64,000 nt of DNA, taken from assembly GCF_900156465.1 (NCBI RefSeq), contig NZ_LT707064.1, forward strand, positions 5,781,001 through 5,845,000, read 5' to 3'. The notes beneath the pieces were generated by a model that was given only the letters and a program-made list of their open reading frames with translations, had not been told where the DNA came from and searched no databases. A program made the position numbers and the translations under genes. This stretch comes from Pseudomonas sp. 7SR1. Its GTDB lineage: Bacteria > Pseudomonadota > Gammaproteobacteria > Pseudomonadales > Pseudomonadaceae. Of the stretch, positions 8,736-19,107 are shown in pieces (the stretch's first letter is position 1; each line of letters opens with the position of its first letter).

Positions 8736-9713
8736 TCAACCAGAGCGCTTTTCAAGCCAATCGCGACCTGCCTTGATCAGCGCATCCCGCCCGTCTTCCT
8801 CTGGATGCCATCCTAATAGACGCCTCGCCTTGTCCGAGCTGATACGCAACGAACAATAGAGTTGAACGTACAAGTTTTGACGGCCTATCAGATTAGCGGC
8901 GAACGAAACCAGGCGCTCCGGAACAGGAAACATACGTGGCCGTTTGCTCATGCCCTGCGCTAAAAGCCTTACTATCTCTGCCGTGGATAGATCACATTCA
9001 TCGGCGACGAGAAAAAGCTCCTGAGCGGCATTTGGGTGCTTCACACATAGCTCCAGGAACCCCACCAGGTTCCCAAGCGATATCATGCTTCTCCTGTTCG
9101 TCACCGCTGCAAAAGGAAGTGGCAGCCCGCTACCAACCAGACGTAACAGCCTGGCAAAGTTACCCGGTGCATCCGCGTCATAGACTAACGGTGGACGGAC
9201 CACAACAAGCTCGACGGAGGATGTGCCCAACAGCGTTTTAAGTTGCAACTCTGCCTCATGTTTCGAAACAGCGTAATCTGCATGCGGATGTGCGTCCGAT
9301 TGTTCGTCAAAGGCCGCCGCGCCGGTTTCCGAGCCGTTGACACCTATCGAACTGACAAATACGAAACGTCGAATATTCGCTGTGACAGCCAATTGAGCCA
9401 AACGTACCGTTGCCTCGCAATTAGCGGCACGATAGCGCTCGATAGCATCCACATGTTGCTCACCCAGAATATGGGCACGGCCAGCCAGGTGAACAACAGC
9501 ATCGATATCCAGTGCTGCAATATCTAAATCATAGGAATGTTCAAGGTCAGCCAACAGATAATTGACATGATCGATCGGATCAGCCAATTTTCGGACAACG
9601 GCATATACTTCATAACCGCTACTCAGGAGTCTGTGGCACAACGCTCTGCCAATAAACCCGTTAGCTCCAGTTATGAGAACCTTTCGCACATCTTTATGAT
9701 TATTGACAGTCAC
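8736..9713 (-). CDS. WbpV-like NAD-dependent 4-epimerase/reductase
   Basis: 325-residue short-chain dehydrogenase of the extended type. [14 protein letters not shown] is the NAD(P)-binding glycine motif, VSSIGVNG supplies the catalytic Ser, and DYAVSK is the YxxxK pair. The likely job is to epimerise or reduce the WbpM product to the UDP-FucNAc/QuiNAc donor used by WbpL, as for WbpV and WbpK homologues. The exact sugar cannot be read from sequence. I chose the GTG at 9711-9713, inside the last codons of ugd, because GAGGAC lies upstream; a GTG 24 nt further in is possible. Confidence 0.85.
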   Translation of the reverse strand: MTVNNHKDVRKVLITGANGFIGRALCHRLLSSGYEVYAVVRKLADPIDHVNYLLADLEHSYDLDIAALDIDAVVHLAGRAHILGEQHVDAIERYRAANCEATVRLAQLAVTANIRRFVFVSSIGVNGSETGAAAFDEQSDAHPHADYAVSKHEAELQLKTLLGTSSVELVVVRPPLVYDADAPGNFARLLRLVGSGLPLPFAAVTNRRSMISLGNLVGFLELCVKHPNAAQELFLVADECDLSTAEIVRLLAQGMSKRPRMFPVPERLVSFAANLIGRQNLYVQLYCSLRISSDKARRLLGWHPEEDGRDALIKAGRDWLEKRSG

Positions 9714-11043
9714 GGCCGGAAAGTCCTCGTCCGATAGCAAAGTACAGAAGTCCAGCCTGCGCCATATCATCCGGATTGAAGACGTTTCGGCCATCCACGA
9801 CAATGGGGTAACGCAAGACTTTTTTAAGCCATTCAGGTTCGAGTGCCCGGTACGCTTTCCATTCAGTACAAATCACCAGGGCATCGGCACCGTCAACAGC
9901 ATCTTCCCGCGAGTGGCACAGTACCAGATCGTCGCGAACGCCATAGATCCGCCTACATTCTTCCATCGCTTCCGGATCATGAGCCCTGACCGATGCCCCA
10001 GCGCTCCACAAGGCTTCCATTAATGTCCGACTAGGGGCGTCTCGCATATCATCCGTGTTTGGCTTGAACGCCAAGCCCCACAGCGCAATGCACTTCCCCT
10101 TTAGTTGTCCATCGAACGCCTGAGTCAGCTTTTTGAACAATACTTCTTTCTGGCGGTTATTGACCGCCTCGACAGCCAATAACAATTCAGGGTCATAACC
10201 GACTTCCTGAGCCGTCCGGGCAAGCGCCTGAACATCCTTGGGAAAACAGGAGCCACCGTAGCCGCACCCAGGATAAATGAAGTGGTAGCCAATTCTTGGG
10301 TCAGATCCGATACCCAGACGAACGCTTTCTATATCCGCATCAAGACATTCGGCCAAGTTTGCCAATTCGTTCATGAAACTGATTTTGGTAGCCAACATCG
10401 AGTTGGCCGCGTACTTAGTCAACTCCGCAGAACGGATATCCATGAACATGATTTTGTCATGATTGCGATTATACGGCGCGTAACACTGTCGCATCGCATC
10501 AGCAACTTTTTCCGAATCAGTGCCCACTATAATTCGAGGTCCTTTTGTAAAATCGTCAATCGCAGCCCCTTCCTTGAGAAATTCAGGATTGGAGCAAACA
10601 TTGAAATCAATGACCTTATTCCTCGCATCGAGCTGCTCTTGAACGACAGCTTTTACCCGGTCAGCAGTACCCACCGGAACAGTTGACTTATCGATAATCA
10701 GCTTATCGCTGTTCATATATTGGCCGATGCTTCTGGCAACCGCCAAAACATACTGAAGATCCGCCTTACCATCCTCATCCGGTGGGGTTCCAACTGCGAT
10801 AAATTGCAGATAACCGTGCTCAACACCTTCTACGGCATCGGTTGAAAACTTCAATCGTCCAGCCTGAACATTATTAAGGATGAGTTCGTCCAAGCCGGGC
10901 TCGTAGATGGGTATAACACCCCTATTCAAGGCATCAATTTTTTCCTTGTTGATATCAATGCAAATCACCGAATGCCCGACATCCGCCAGACAAGCACCGG
11001 TGACCAGCCCAACATACCCACTACCAAATACTGTAATTTTCAT
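9700..11043 (-). CDS. ugd: UDP-glucose 6-dehydrogenase
   Basis: 447-residue soluble enzyme that oxidises UDP-glucose twice with NAD+ to UDP-glucuronate. The N-terminal Rossmann motif is [19 protein letters not shown], and the catalytic Cys lies in YGGSCFPKD. The C-terminal UDP-binding domain contains [19 protein letters not shown]. Its start lies 16 nt after the uxs stop, and its 3' end overlaps the following epimerase by 14 nt. Together with uxs it forms a two-step route to UDP-xylose. A second role for the glucuronate itself in the O-unit is possible. Confidence 0.95.
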   Translation of the reverse strand: MKITVFGSGYVGLVTGACLADVGHSVICIDINKEKIDALNRGVIPIYEPGLDELILNNVQAGRLKFSTDAVEGVEHGYLQFIAVGTPPDEDGKADLQYVLAVARSIGQYMNSDKLIIDKSTVPVGTADRVKAVVQEQLDARNKVIDFNVCSNPEFLKEGAAIDDFTKGPRIIVGTDSEKVADAMRQCYAPYNRNHDKIMFMDIRSAELTKYAANSMLATKISFMNELANLAECLDADIESVRLGIGSDPRIGYHFIYPGCGYGGSCFPKDVQALARTAQEVGYDPELLLAVEAVNNRQKEVLFKKLTQAFDGQLKGKCIALWGLAFKPNTDDMRDAPSRTLMEALWSAGASVRAHDPEAMEECRRIYGVRDDLVLCHSREDAVDGADALVICTEWKAYRALEPEWLKKVLRYPIVVDGRNVFNPDDMAQAGLLYFAIGRGLSGRDCQ

Positions 11044-11059
11044 CGACACCAACTTTTAT

Positions 11060-12001
11060 TTATTTTTCAGACAGCAGACTATCAAAATACCTAATCGTTT
11101 TTTCCAAACCTTGATCAAGCATGATAGTTGGTTGCCAATCTAGAATTTCCTTGGCATAGCTAATGTCTGGTTGTCGCTGCTGTGGATCGTCTTGAGGCAA
11201 TGGTTGAAAAACAAGCTTCGAGTTTGAGCCAACTAATTCAAGGACTCGTTCTGCCAACTGCCTGATCGTGAATTCCCCCGGATTGCCCAGGTTGACCGGT
11301 CCGGTAACCTCATCCGAAGTATTCATCAGCCGAAGAAAGCCTTCCACCAGATCATCGACGTAACAGAAGCTACGCGTCTGCTGCCCTTCGCCATAAATAG
11401 TAATGTCTTCGCCACGAAGGGCCTGAACGATAAAGTTACTCACGACCCTCCCGTCATTTGGGTGCATGCGCGGACCATAGGTATTGAAAATACGCGCAAT
11501 TTTAATACGCACGTTGTGCTGTCGGTGGTAATCGGAGAACAGGGTTTCAGCGCAACGCTTACCCTCGTCATAGCACGAACGGATCCCGATAGGGTTTACC
11601 TTTCCCCAATAGGATTCAGGTTGGGGATGAACCTCGGGATCGCCGTAGACCTCACTGGTGGAGGCCTGGAATATCTTGGCCTTGGTACGCTTGGCGAGGC
11701 CAAGCATATTGATCGCGCCGTGCACACTGGTCTTTAATGTCTGCACCGGGTCGAACTGATAATGTACAGGTGAGGCAGGACACGCCAAGTTATATATCTC
11801 GTCAACCTCCACATGCAATGGAAACGTGACGTCATGACGAAGCAATTCAAAATAGGGATTGGATAACAAGTGAGCGATATTGCGCTTCGCCCCGGTATAG
11901 AAGTTATCAACACACAGTACTTCGGCCCCCTGCTCCAAGAGCCGCTCGCACAAATGAGACCCCAGGAAACCCGCTCCGCCAGTTACCATTACACGTTTCA
12001 T
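11060..12001 (-). CDS. uxs: UDP-glucuronate decarboxylase (UDP-xylose synthase)
   Basis: 313-residue extended short-chain dehydrogenase. [17 protein letters not shown] binds [19 protein letters not shown] and the catalytic [11 protein letters not shown] (YxxxK) match UDP-xylose synthases closely, as do [11 protein letters not shown] and [11 protein letters not shown]. The family decarboxylates UDP-glucuronate to UDP-xylose through a 4-keto intermediate. The ATG overlaps the stop of the upstream glycosyltransferase gene (ATGA). Placement directly before ugd supports supply of UDP-xylose for the O-antigen. UDP-apiose/xylose-type activity cannot be excluded. Confidence 0.92.
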   Translation of the reverse strand: MKRVMVTGGAGFLGSHLCERLLEQGAEVLCVDNFYTGAKRNIAHLLSNPYFELLRHDVTFPLHVEVDEIYNLACPASPVHYQFDPVQTLKTSVHGAINMLGLAKRTKAKIFQASTSEVYGDPEVHPQPESYWGKVNPIGIRSCYDEGKRCAETLFSDYHRQHNVRIKIARIFNTYGPRMHPNDGRVVSNFIVQALRGEDITIYGEGQQTRSFCYVDDLVEGFLRLMNTSDEVTGPVNLGNPGEFTIRQLAERVLELVGSNSKLVFQPLPQDDPQQRQPDISYAKEILDWQPTIMLDQGLEKTIRYFDSLLSEK

Positions 12002-12792
12002 AGTCCCTTCCTCAAAATTCGATAGTAAAATCCACCCAACGCGTGGGTGAGGGTATAAAGCGCTGCGTGGGCACTGGAGGTTCCGGGGTACTCCTTGTGC
12101 ACCATGTACATACGTTCCAGCATGTATTTTTTTGAACCGGATATCTGACCGGCAATTCGCCGATAATTTAAGAGTGGATAGGACAATTTTATACTATCGC
12201 CTATTGCTTCATGCACTCTCAGCCAGCAATGATAATCTTCGACGGCCTTGTAACGGATATCTTCGTTGAAAGGGAAACGCAGCATGATTTCTTTCTTTAG
12301 AACGACACTCGACGTCGGGATTCGTCCCTTGAGCTGCTGCTTAGCGAAGCTGATCCGCTCACAACCGACGTTTTCGACCTTCGGAAAGGACAGCAGCGTA
12401 TCGTCGATAAAATCCTTCATTTGCGTGCAGCAAAAATCCACACCGCTCTTTTCAAGTGCTTCCATCTGCAACTTTAGTTTCTGAGGATGCCAAATATCAT
12501 CCGCATCCAAAAAAGCGATCCAAGGACCAGTTGCATGCCTAACACCTATGTTTCTCGGTGCCGCAGGAGCACCGTTATTACGCTCTAGAGAAATCAGCTT
12601 GATCCTTGCGTCTTTTTCTACAAATGACTGGACAACCTGGCGAGTCGAGTCCTTCGAGCAGTCATCTATAACAATCAGCTCCCAATTATCATAGGCCTGA
12701 TCGATCACAGACTGTATTGATCTCGCTATCAACGCCTCCGCGTTATAGGACGGCATGATGACAGAAACCAGTTCCCCAGCTAACTCACTCAA
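11998..12792 (-). CDS. Family 2 glycosyltransferase
   Basis: 264-residue GT-A enzyme. [20 protein letters not shown] begins the nucleotide-sugar fold, [10 protein letters not shown] is typical of the family, [10 protein letters not shown] provides the DxD metal site at about residue 97, and [10 protein letters not shown] is the usual ED catalytic region. It should add one sugar to the lipid-linked O-unit on the cytoplasmic face; donor and linkage are unknown. The start is TTG (12790-12792) behind AGGAG, and overlaps the stop of the upstream gene. Its stop overlaps the uxs start. Confidence 0.88.
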   Translation of the reverse strand: MSELAGELVSVIMPSYNAEALIARSIQSVIDQAYDNWELIVIDDCSKDSTRQVVQSFVEKDARIKLISLERNNGAPAAPRNIGVRHATGPWIAFLDADDIWHPQKLKLQMEALEKSGVDFCCTQMKDFIDDTLLSFPKVENVGCERISFAKQQLKGRIPTSSVVLKKEIMLRFPFNEDIRYKAVEDYHCWLRVHEAIGDSIKLSYPLLNYRRIAGQISGSKKYMLERMYMVHKEYPGTSSAHAALYTLTHALGGFYYRILRKGL

Positions 12793-14342
12793 CCTCTATC
12801 TCCTCTTGGCATTTTAGCCCTGACATTATCAACCCAACGCAATCCAAATCGGCGCTGAATCGCAAGCGGTTTGAGCTTGACACGTTCGACCGTATGGCTC
12901 GCCAGTTTATCCCACTCTTTATTCTTCAAAGCCATGACAACGTCGTCCTCATCCCGCTGGTCGTCGGAAAACGAAGTGTCATCGGCCGTCATCTTGCCCG
13001 TTTTCAACATTGAAATAAGACGCTCGGGATCGGCCCCGTCGAAATATTCATAACGCGTGGTTTCCAACGCTCGAACATATTCAACAAACTGAGCAAACCG
13101 ATGAGACCTCAGGTAGAGAAAGCGTAGCGTCTTGCGAATGACCATATCAGGATCAAGGGGGATGAGCGCATCAGCCGCATATAAGGAGTCCTTATTTCGA
13201 AAGACTCTGACGAATCCAGCCTCCTGATAAGTCGACGGCCCCAGGCATATGACTTGTTTACCGCAAACCCCTGCTTCCACCGCCGAGCTACCACCGTTCA
13301 GGACAACGATGTCAGCCTGCTGAATGAGGTCATAGGTGCTCGCTTTCTGTTCACTGGAAATACAATAGATATCGTTTCTTTCAGCCCAGTTCTTGTAGAG
13401 GGCCAGCGAACGATCACCTACGGCCTTGCCAATATTTTCAGCCCAATTCGGATGGCAGCGGACGACTACCTGCTCAGGTTTGATCGAAAAGGCTTCAAAC
13501 AAATCGTCCAAGGCTTTTGTATTATCCTCCCAGGCCGTCTGCCACTCATCATGGCCGGCGAACTCATTCTTGCTGCTAGGGATAATCAGAACCCTGGGGC
13601 CATTACCACTCAATGGCCAAGGGGCGGGCTCTGGATTCTTATTGTACAGTCGCCATTCAAGCGAGTTCCTTTGTAGAAAACGTTCCCCTGCAAGTCGCCC
13701 GGCAAGTTTCGCCTGTTCTCCGGTTAGAGGTCTATCATCGTAGTCCTTAACCATGTCGCCCAACGCTCTAAGAGACAAGCAGTTCGCGTTGGGTATTAAC
13801 TGAAGCCCATCACCGAACCAAGTCCTTTCATGCGTCACATAAGGTATATTCTTCTGTTCGCAAGCATACGTTACTGCCCGAGTGAGATCCATGCGCCCAT
13901 TGAAACATATGACCGCATCAAGCTTTTTCTCCTCGATCCAACGCAACGCACTTTGATATACCTTATTGACAGGCTGATGCAGACTTTCACGGACAGCGAC
14001 AACCTGAGGCTCGTTCCACTCAGCTTCAGACTCGGTTCGGTTTAGTGTACACGAGCTAGATAGAGCCAAGTCATCCAGTACTTTAACGCTTAAGGTTGCA
14101 GAACTGCTCCCGATAGAAGTGATATTCTCGACAGGAAAGCTTCTCACCCCACCCAAAATGCACTTGGGGCATTCGACCAGTTTACGCTTACCCTTTATAG
14201 CTCGCGAATAACAGTTACTAACGGCGCCATCACAAGTAAGAAAAAATGTCTCATGCCCACCCTTAGCGAGAATCGTGGCCAGATAATACAAATGCTCGAC
14301 ATGAGGTCTAAACGAGAACATATTCACAAGACCAACTCTCAT
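12789..14342 (-). CDS. Putative GT-B glycosyltransferase (capsule-synthesis type)
   Basis: 517-residue soluble protein. It begins with the Rossmann-like MRVGLVNMFSFRPHVEHLYY. The C-terminal half carries the phrases VVVRCHPNW and ADIVVLNGGSSAVEAGVCGK followed by VICLGPS, which resemble the nucleotide-binding half of capsule polysaccharide and surface-carbohydrate transferases. It lacks membrane segments. The start ATG overlaps the wzy stop (TAATG), so the two are translationally coupled. It is one of only two glycosyltransferase genes besides wbpL, so it is a candidate for adding pseudaminic acid or xylose. The donor is my inference only. Confidence 0.72.
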   Translation of the reverse strand: MRVGLVNMFSFRPHVEHLYYLATILAKGGHETFFLTCDGAVSNCYSRAIKGKRKLVECPKCILGGVRSFPVENITSIGSSSATLSVKVLDDLALSSSCTLNRTESEAEWNEPQVVAVRESLHQPVNKVYQSALRWIEEKKLDAVICFNGRMDLTRAVTYACEQKNIPYVTHERTWFGDGLQLIPNANCLSLRALGDMVKDYDDRPLTGEQAKLAGRLAGERFLQRNSLEWRLYNKNPEPAPWPLSGNGPRVLIIPSSKNEFAGHDEWQTAWEDNTKALDDLFEAFSIKPEQVVVRCHPNWAENIGKAVGDRSLALYKNWAERNDIYCISSEQKASTYDLIQQADIVVLNGGSSAVEAGVCGKQVICLGPSTYQEAGFVRVFRNKDSLYAADALIPLDPDMVIRKTLRFLYLRSHRFAQFVEYVRALETTRYEYFDGADPERLISMLKTGKMTADDTSFSDDQRDEDDVVMALKNKEWDKLASHTVERVKLKPLAIQRRFGLRWVDNVRAKMPRGDRG

Positions 14343-15664
14343 TAGAGCCGTACTCCTTTTTTTATCGAGCAAATAAAAACATATATCAAACTCACAGCAC
14401 ACAGCGAGGCCAGCACAAATATAAACATAATCACATTGAGCGACGACAGAACAGGAGACACCAACAGAGTATCAAGTAAAGCCACATAAAAAACAACTTT
14501 AAATACTCCTGTATAACGCAACAGCAGAAAATTCATATAAGAAAGCCCCACTCCAAAAAGAAGAGCGCCTACAGCAACACCAAGCCCGCCATACTCATAG
14601 TAAATCGAACCAGGCAGCGAATTAAATAACCCCGCGTATTGATAATCCCCGCCCGCAGAACCAAAAATTTTTGAACACAGCAAAAGCAATCCACCCCACA
14701 AAGCAGATCCACCTGCGTCCGAGGGCAGATATTGGATATTTTCAGAAAGCACCCAAAAAGTGTGAGCGACGTAAAGCGCAGTTAACAACAGATAATTCTT
14801 CAGATCACATAACACTCCACTACTGCAAGCGTCATAGGATTGAGTTTTAACTCCATGCAAATGATCCACAAAACTATTCAAATATGCTTCTGAGTCGTTT
14901 CCTCCGACAGAGGCACGAGCGTAGAAAACATACATAATTACCATCAAGCACAAAAACCCGACAAGCAAAATCCAACTCAAAGATCTGACCTTAAAAAATT
15001 CCGAATACACTTCACGACCAGAGCTTCCGCGCGCAATGATTACTGCAACAAAACTCACAGCCAAGACACCTATTAATGAGCGCCCGCCTAAAATATACGA
15101 ACCCGTCAATAGCGAAAAAACAATAAGCCCACTCAAGACGCGCCTTTGGCTGGTAGAAAAAAATTCGTAATAATAAATCAAAAAAATAAAAGCGAAGTAA
15201 TACCAAAACTGCAACAGATTGCCCGCCACACTAAAAATAGACGAAACCCCCTGCCCTTCCCCCCTTTCACTGTTTAAACGAGCCCTAATCTCAACAAAGT
15301 TATCATTGATAAAATCCACCCCCTGATATAAAGACCTGTCTATGATTAAAAATATCAGCCCCACTATTGATATCCAGCAGGAAAACCGCATCACCAGGTA
15401 CAGGTGATGCGGTGGCCGCCGCGCTTCTTTTCGGACTACGCAAGGACTGGCCGCATATAAACCTAGCGATAGAACAAGGTAGGACAAGATAAGCGAGATA
15501 TAAAATAACGCGTATATGCCATAAGCCGGATATACATCCGCAAAAGCAGAGGTAAAGGGAATAGAGAGCTCCAAGACAAGAAAAAAAAGCGCCACCATTG
15601 AAATTATTATGACGGGAGACAATATCTGCCACAAATCTCTTTTTGTGATAATCAACCCTACCAC
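14342..15664 (-). CDS. wzy: Wzy-like O-antigen polymerase
   Basis: 440-residue protein with about 11-12 hydrophobic segments and a large loop around FVDHLHGVKTQSYDACSSGV, the usual Wzy shape of a polytopic polymerase with a periplasmic loop. Wzy proteins share little sequence, so the call rests on topology and on its place beside wzx, wzz and wbpL. It would join lipid-linked O-units in the periplasm. The gene is clearly AT-richer than the flanking core genes. Start is GTG at 15662-15664, placed inside a run of eight G that also acts as the ribosome-binding sequence. Its stop overlaps the next start. Confidence 0.8.
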   Translation of the reverse strand: MVGLIITKRDLWQILSPVIIISMVALFFLVLELSIPFTSAFADVYPAYGIYALFYISLILSYLVLSLGLYAASPCVVRKEARRPPHHLYLVMRFSCWISIVGLIFLIIDRSLYQGVDFINDNFVEIRARLNSERGEGQGVSSIFSVAGNLLQFWYYFAFIFLIYYYEFFSTSQRRVLSGLIVFSLLTGSYILGGRSLIGVLAVSFVAVIIARGSSGREVYSEFFKVRSLSWILLVGFLCLMVIMYVFYARASVGGNDSEAYLNSFVDHLHGVKTQSYDACSSGVLCDLKNYLLLTALYVAHTFWVLSENIQYLPSDAGGSALWGGLLLLCSKIFGSAGGDYQYAGLFNSLPGSIYYEYGGLGVAVGALLFGVGLSYMNFLLLRYTGVFKVVFYVALLDTLLVSPVLSSLNVIMFIFVLASLCAVSLIYVFICSIKKGVRL

Positions 15665-15685
15665 CCCCCCCAGTTTAACGCTGCT

Positions 15686-16735
15686 TTATTTTAGGAGATC
15701 ATAACTTAATGGCGTATTTCTCTTAATATCCACAGACGCCACTTTGCCTAGAACCCCCTCTAAATGCTTAGGGGCCAATCCATAACCTGGACGAACACTT
15801 CTCACATTTCTAAGGGTTATTGCCTCGCCCTTGGCAATATCCTCTACAACGTATAAAGATCGCCGAAATTGCACGTTTCCTTGCTCACTCGATTTACGAC
15901 CGTAATCAATCTTACCCAGCGCCGCCCATGCTGTCTTACTGTCCCTGCATAGCGCCATGAGCTCAGATGGCTCGAGTGAAAAACTATCATCGGGTCCACC
16001 GCCACTCCGGTCCAGAGTAAAGTGTTTCTCAATGATCGACGCTCCGAGCGCAACGCTGGTAATTGCCGTAGTATTGTCCAAAGTATGATCGGACAAGCCT
16101 GTTACCAGCCCATGACGTTGAATCATGTCTGGTATGGTACGCAAATTATAATCATGCGCAGGCGCAGGATAGCCACTAACGCAGTGAAGAATGGCCAATT
16201 CCTTGCAACCACCATCATGAGCGGCCTCAATGGCTTCCGCAATTTCCTCAGCATCCGCCATACCGGTCGAGATAATCATTGGCTTGCCCGTGCTGGCCAC
16301 GTATTTAATCAGAGGCAAATCGACTGCTTCGAAAGAAGCAATTTTATAAGCTGGCGCCCCAAGAGTCTCTAGGAGGTCGACCGCAGTATTATCAAAGGGC
16401 GAACTGAAGATTGTGATATCCAGTTTCTTGGCATATTCAAATAATGGAGCATGCCACTCCCAAGGCATTTGAGCCTCGAGATATAGTTCGTAAAGAGATT
16501 TGCCACCCCACAACCCTCCCTTTATTTGAAACTCTGGAGCACTTGAGTTCAGAGTTATGGTGTCCGCCGTATAAGTTTGCAGTTTTACCGCATCCGCGCC
16601 ATTTTTTTTTGCAGACTCAATTATATTGCGCGCAGTTTCAAACACCCCATTATGATTAGCAGAAAGCTCAGCAATTACATAAGGAGGATAATCAACACCT
16701 ATTTTACGTCCAGCGACGGAAATTACTGGCTTCAT
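15686..16735 (-). CDS. pseI: Pseudaminic acid synthase PseI
   Basis: 349-residue NeuB-family enzyme that condenses 2,4-diacetamido-2,4,6-trideoxy-altrose with phosphoenolpyruvate to give pseudaminic acid. The TIM barrel shows VIAELSANHNG, GADAVKLQTYTADTIT, FSSPFDNTAVDLLE and GLSDHTLDN. The C-terminal SAF antifreeze-like domain (about 285-349) ends with GYGLAPKHLEGVLGK. The residues GGPDDSFSLEP are those seen in PseI rather than NeuB. The start lies 2 nt after the pseH stop. Confidence 0.95.
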   Translation of the reverse strand: MKPVISVAGRKIGVDYPPYVIAELSANHNGVFETARNIIESAKKNGADAVKLQTYTADTITLNSSAPEFQIKGGLWGGKSLYELYLEAQMPWEWHAPLFEYAKKLDITIFSSPFDNTAVDLLETLGAPAYKIASFEAVDLPLIKYVASTGKPMIISTGMADAEEIAEAIEAAHDGGCKELAILHCVSGYPAPAHDYNLRTIPDMIQRHGLVTGLSDHTLDNTTAITSVALGASIIEKHFTLDRSGGGPDDSFSLEPSELMALCRDSKTAWAALGKIDYGRKSSEQGNVQFRRSLYVVEDIAKGEAITLRNVRSVRPGYGLAPKHLEGVLGKVASVDIKRNTPLSYDLLK

Positions 16736-16737
16736 AT

Positions 16738-17301
16738 TCAGCTCCTAGATAGTTTAACCAGCTTTTCATAGATCACCGGCCTATGAGACTCCCACTCCCG
16801 CGAGAGGATACCAAGCCGAAATACATCGACGTATCGCCCATCAATTAAGTGATGCTCACGCAGAACTCCCTCAACCTGGAAGTTAAACTTCTTATGAAGC
16901 TTTATAACCGACTCATTGAAAGCAAGAACTTCGCACACCAGCTTATGCAGACGCATATCATTAAATGCATAATCCAAGGCAAGAAATTCCATTTTACTCC
17001 CTGTGCCTTTTGGCGCCTCAGGAGCCGCATAGAATGCCCATGACGAAACGGCGTTCGTAATGCTAAGATCATTAAACCCAACGATACCCATGGGCTTACC
17101 GTTGATCTCATACATAAAATATAATTGATCATCGCGGAGCTGAACACGTGCCCACCAAGCCAAGTGTTCCTCAAGGCTGATTTCATGCCTTGTATACATA
17201 TTCGCTCGAATATTTGGCGCATTTCGCCATGCGAGCATCAGCTCCAACTCGCTGGCGGCAATTTCACGAAGCTTACCGAAAGCCTCTGTCTTTATAACCA
17301 T
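16738..17301 (-). CDS. pseH: PseH N-acetyltransferase
   Basis: 187-residue GNAT-fold enzyme that acetylates the 4-amino group of UDP-4-amino-4,6-dideoxy-N-acetyl-altrosamine. Typical PseH phrases are MLAWRNAPNIRANMYTRHEI near the N-terminus, MGIVGFNDLS and the acetyl-CoA region APKGTGSKMEFLALDYAF. It starts inside the last 29 nt of pseG in another frame; GGTG precedes this ATG. A GTG 9 nt upstream is an alternative. Direct position between pseG and pseI confirms the pathway role. Confidence 0.92.
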   Translation of the reverse strand: MVIKTEAFGKLREIAASELELMLAWRNAPNIRANMYTRHEISLEEHLAWWARVQLRDDQLYFMYEINGKPMGIVGFNDLSITNAVSSWAFYAAPEAPKGTGSKMEFLALDYAFNDMRLHKLVCEVLAFNESVIKLHKKFNFQVEGVLREHHLIDGRYVDVFRLGILSREWESHRPVIYEKLVKLSRS

Positions 17302-18409
17302 CGATAGCACCGACGTCAGTTATGGTTCTTATAACAAGCTCACAACCAGCTCCATCAGTGATAGAACTTGAGTGTTCACTTAACGACTTCAAAAACTCCG
17401 GTCTCCTGACAGCCTTATCGATGACATTAGCCAACTGGGCTGGAGACTCCGTATCCACCAATTCCACCGCTTTTGCCCGGACCAATAGATTCGCTGCAAA
17501 CTTCTGATTATCCGCCAGAACCAACATGGCGGTGGGAACTCCCAAACAACAACGCTCCCAAGATGTGGCTCCAGCAGCGCCAACTGAAAAATCGCTATCC
17601 GCCATTAACTGCGCCATATCATTGACATTCACCCTTACTTCGGTAAACCAAGGCATTGTACTAGCAAACTGTTGAATATCATTTAGCCAAGGAGCAGTGG
17701 CACCCATTACAACGATGATGCGGCAATCATAAGGCAACACCGTCATCTTCAACTGCTCTAAAATTTTACGCGTGACATTATCTTTATCAACCCCCCCCAA
17801 GGTGATTAATATTGAATTAAAACTATAATCAGTTCGCCGACTCAAACTATAAGATCGCAATCTCGCAAATTCAGGACGGAGCAGAGCATATTTTGAGCCA
17901 CACAATGCAATACAACTGGGCGGCAATAGCGAATCATAGTCCTCGATCTTTCGCCCGAAAGTCTGATCCAACAAAATATCGCAGACATGTTTCCGATCAG
18001 CCAAGTCATCGATCACAAATAACCTTAGCCCCCCCCTTTTAAGCATAAGCTCCCAAGTGACATCAAGGGCATAATGATCAACAATCAACCAATGAGGTTT
18101 TAGATTATCTAGTAAACTTGAGCACTGCTCTGCATCACGCTCTTGTGAAACACCCAACCAGTGCCAATGATGTGTATCACCACATGTTTTCGTTATGTAT
18201 TCGAGCAAGTTACCAGACGGCAATATATATACCGAGAAGCCTCTTTCACGTATAACGTCTATGAGATTTCCGGGGTGCTCTCGACAAATGAAGTGACACT
18301 CGGCACCTTGCTTTCTCAACGCGTCAGCCAGAGTAAGACAGCGCATAACATGCCCACTGCCAATCTGCAGCGAAGCATCTGCCCGAAACACCACTTTCAG
18401 GCCGTTCAC
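17273..18409 (-). CDS. pseG: PseG UDP-sugar hydrolase
   Basis: 378-residue GT-B-fold hydrolase that removes UDP from UDP-2,4-diacetamido-2,4,6-trideoxy-altropyranose before PseI acts. Family markers are FRADASLQIGSGHVMRCLTL, the catalytic-region IVDHYALD, ITLGGVDKDN and GAAGATSWERCCLGVP. The GTG start overlaps the pseF stop (GTGA) and follows AAGGGG. Two runs of eight G fall in its coding strand (17791-17798 and 18029-18036); a slip in either would truncate the enzyme. Frame is intact here. Confidence 0.94.
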   Translation of the reverse strand: MNGLKVVFRADASLQIGSGHVMRCLTLADALRKQGAECHFICREHPGNLIDVIRERGFSVYILPSGNLLEYITKTCGDTHHWHWLGVSQERDAEQCSSLLDNLKPHWLIVDHYALDVTWELMLKRGGLRLFVIDDLADRKHVCDILLDQTFGRKIEDYDSLLPPSCIALCGSKYALLRPEFARLRSYSLSRRTDYSFNSILITLGGVDKDNVTRKILEQLKMTVLPYDCRIIVVMGATAPWLNDIQQFASTMPWFTEVRVNVNDMAQLMADSDFSVGAAGATSWERCCLGVPTAMLVLADNQKFAANLLVRAKAVELVDTESPAQLANVIDKAVRRPEFLKSLSEHSSSITDGAGCELVIRTITDVGAIDGYKDRGFR

Positions 18410-19107
18410 GACAGCCCCTTCTCCGCTTCCAAAGCCTTGTACATCCACTCCGCACGTATCCAATCTTCCGGGGTATCAATATCCTGAACCCGATAACGTG
18501 GCAGTAACACCGCTGTGGATTCGGGTGTAAATATCATTTTTCCAGTCAGCCATGCGTTGGCAAGGCCCCAGTAGAACTGCCCGGCATCGTGATAACTTTC
18601 TTCAAGATCTTGAGAGCGGGTGTTGAAATATTCGGCGTTGAACATTTCGACGCGCCCCGACTCAGTCAAGCGAACCGCTCTTTGAATAGGAAACGCGTAG
18701 CTGGTAACCGAAAACGCGTACTGACTTCGGGTTTGCTCAAGTATAGCCAAACCTTTCCTTAGATCTTCAGCGGTTACAAAAGGCGCGGTCGCATAGAGGC
18801 AACAAACCTGATGGGCGTCGGCCCCCTCAGCCTGAAGCTGTTTAATGGCATGCTGCATGACTGGTATGGTACCGGTGTAATCATCAGAGAGCTCAGCTGG
18901 ACGCATGAAGGGTGTATCTGCGCCGTACGTGCGAGCGATCCCTGCAATTTCCTCATCGTCAGTTGATACAATGACTTTATCGAAGCAACCACTATCAAGT
19001 GCTGCTTTTATTGACCAAGCGATCATGGGCTTGCCGCAAAACATTTTGATGTTTTTTCGCGGGATACGCTTACTGCCACCTCGGGCAGGGATGACAGCCA
19101 ATCTCAT
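18406..19107 (-). CDS. pseF: Pseudaminic acid cytidylyltransferase PseF
   Basis: 233-residue enzyme that activates pseudaminic acid with CTP to CMP-pseudaminate, the donor for glycosyltransferases. The N-terminal nucleotide-binding signature is IPARGGSKRIPRKNIKMFCG; VIVSTDDEEIAGIA and YHDAGQFYWG match PseF/NeuA proteins. The ATG overlaps the pseC stop (ATGA), and its stop overlaps the pseG start. Confidence 0.95.
   Translation of the reverse strand: MRLAVIPARGGSKRIPRKNIKMFCGKPMIAWSIKAALDSGCFDKVIVSTDDEEIAGIARTYGADTPFMRPAELSDDYTGTIPVMQHAIKQLQAEGADAHQVCCLYATAPFVTAEDLRKGLAILEQTRSQYAFSVTSYAFPIQRAVRLTESGRVEMFNAEYFNTRSQDLEESYHDAGQFYWGLANAWLTGKMIFTPESTAVLLPRYRVQDIDTPEDWIRAEWMYKALEAEKGLS

Noticed and set aside
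15303..15632. Alternative 109-codon frame at the wzy 5' end
   Set aside because: The frame encoding the continuous multi-helix protein has the coupled stop/start with the next gene; this one ends early and has no family features.
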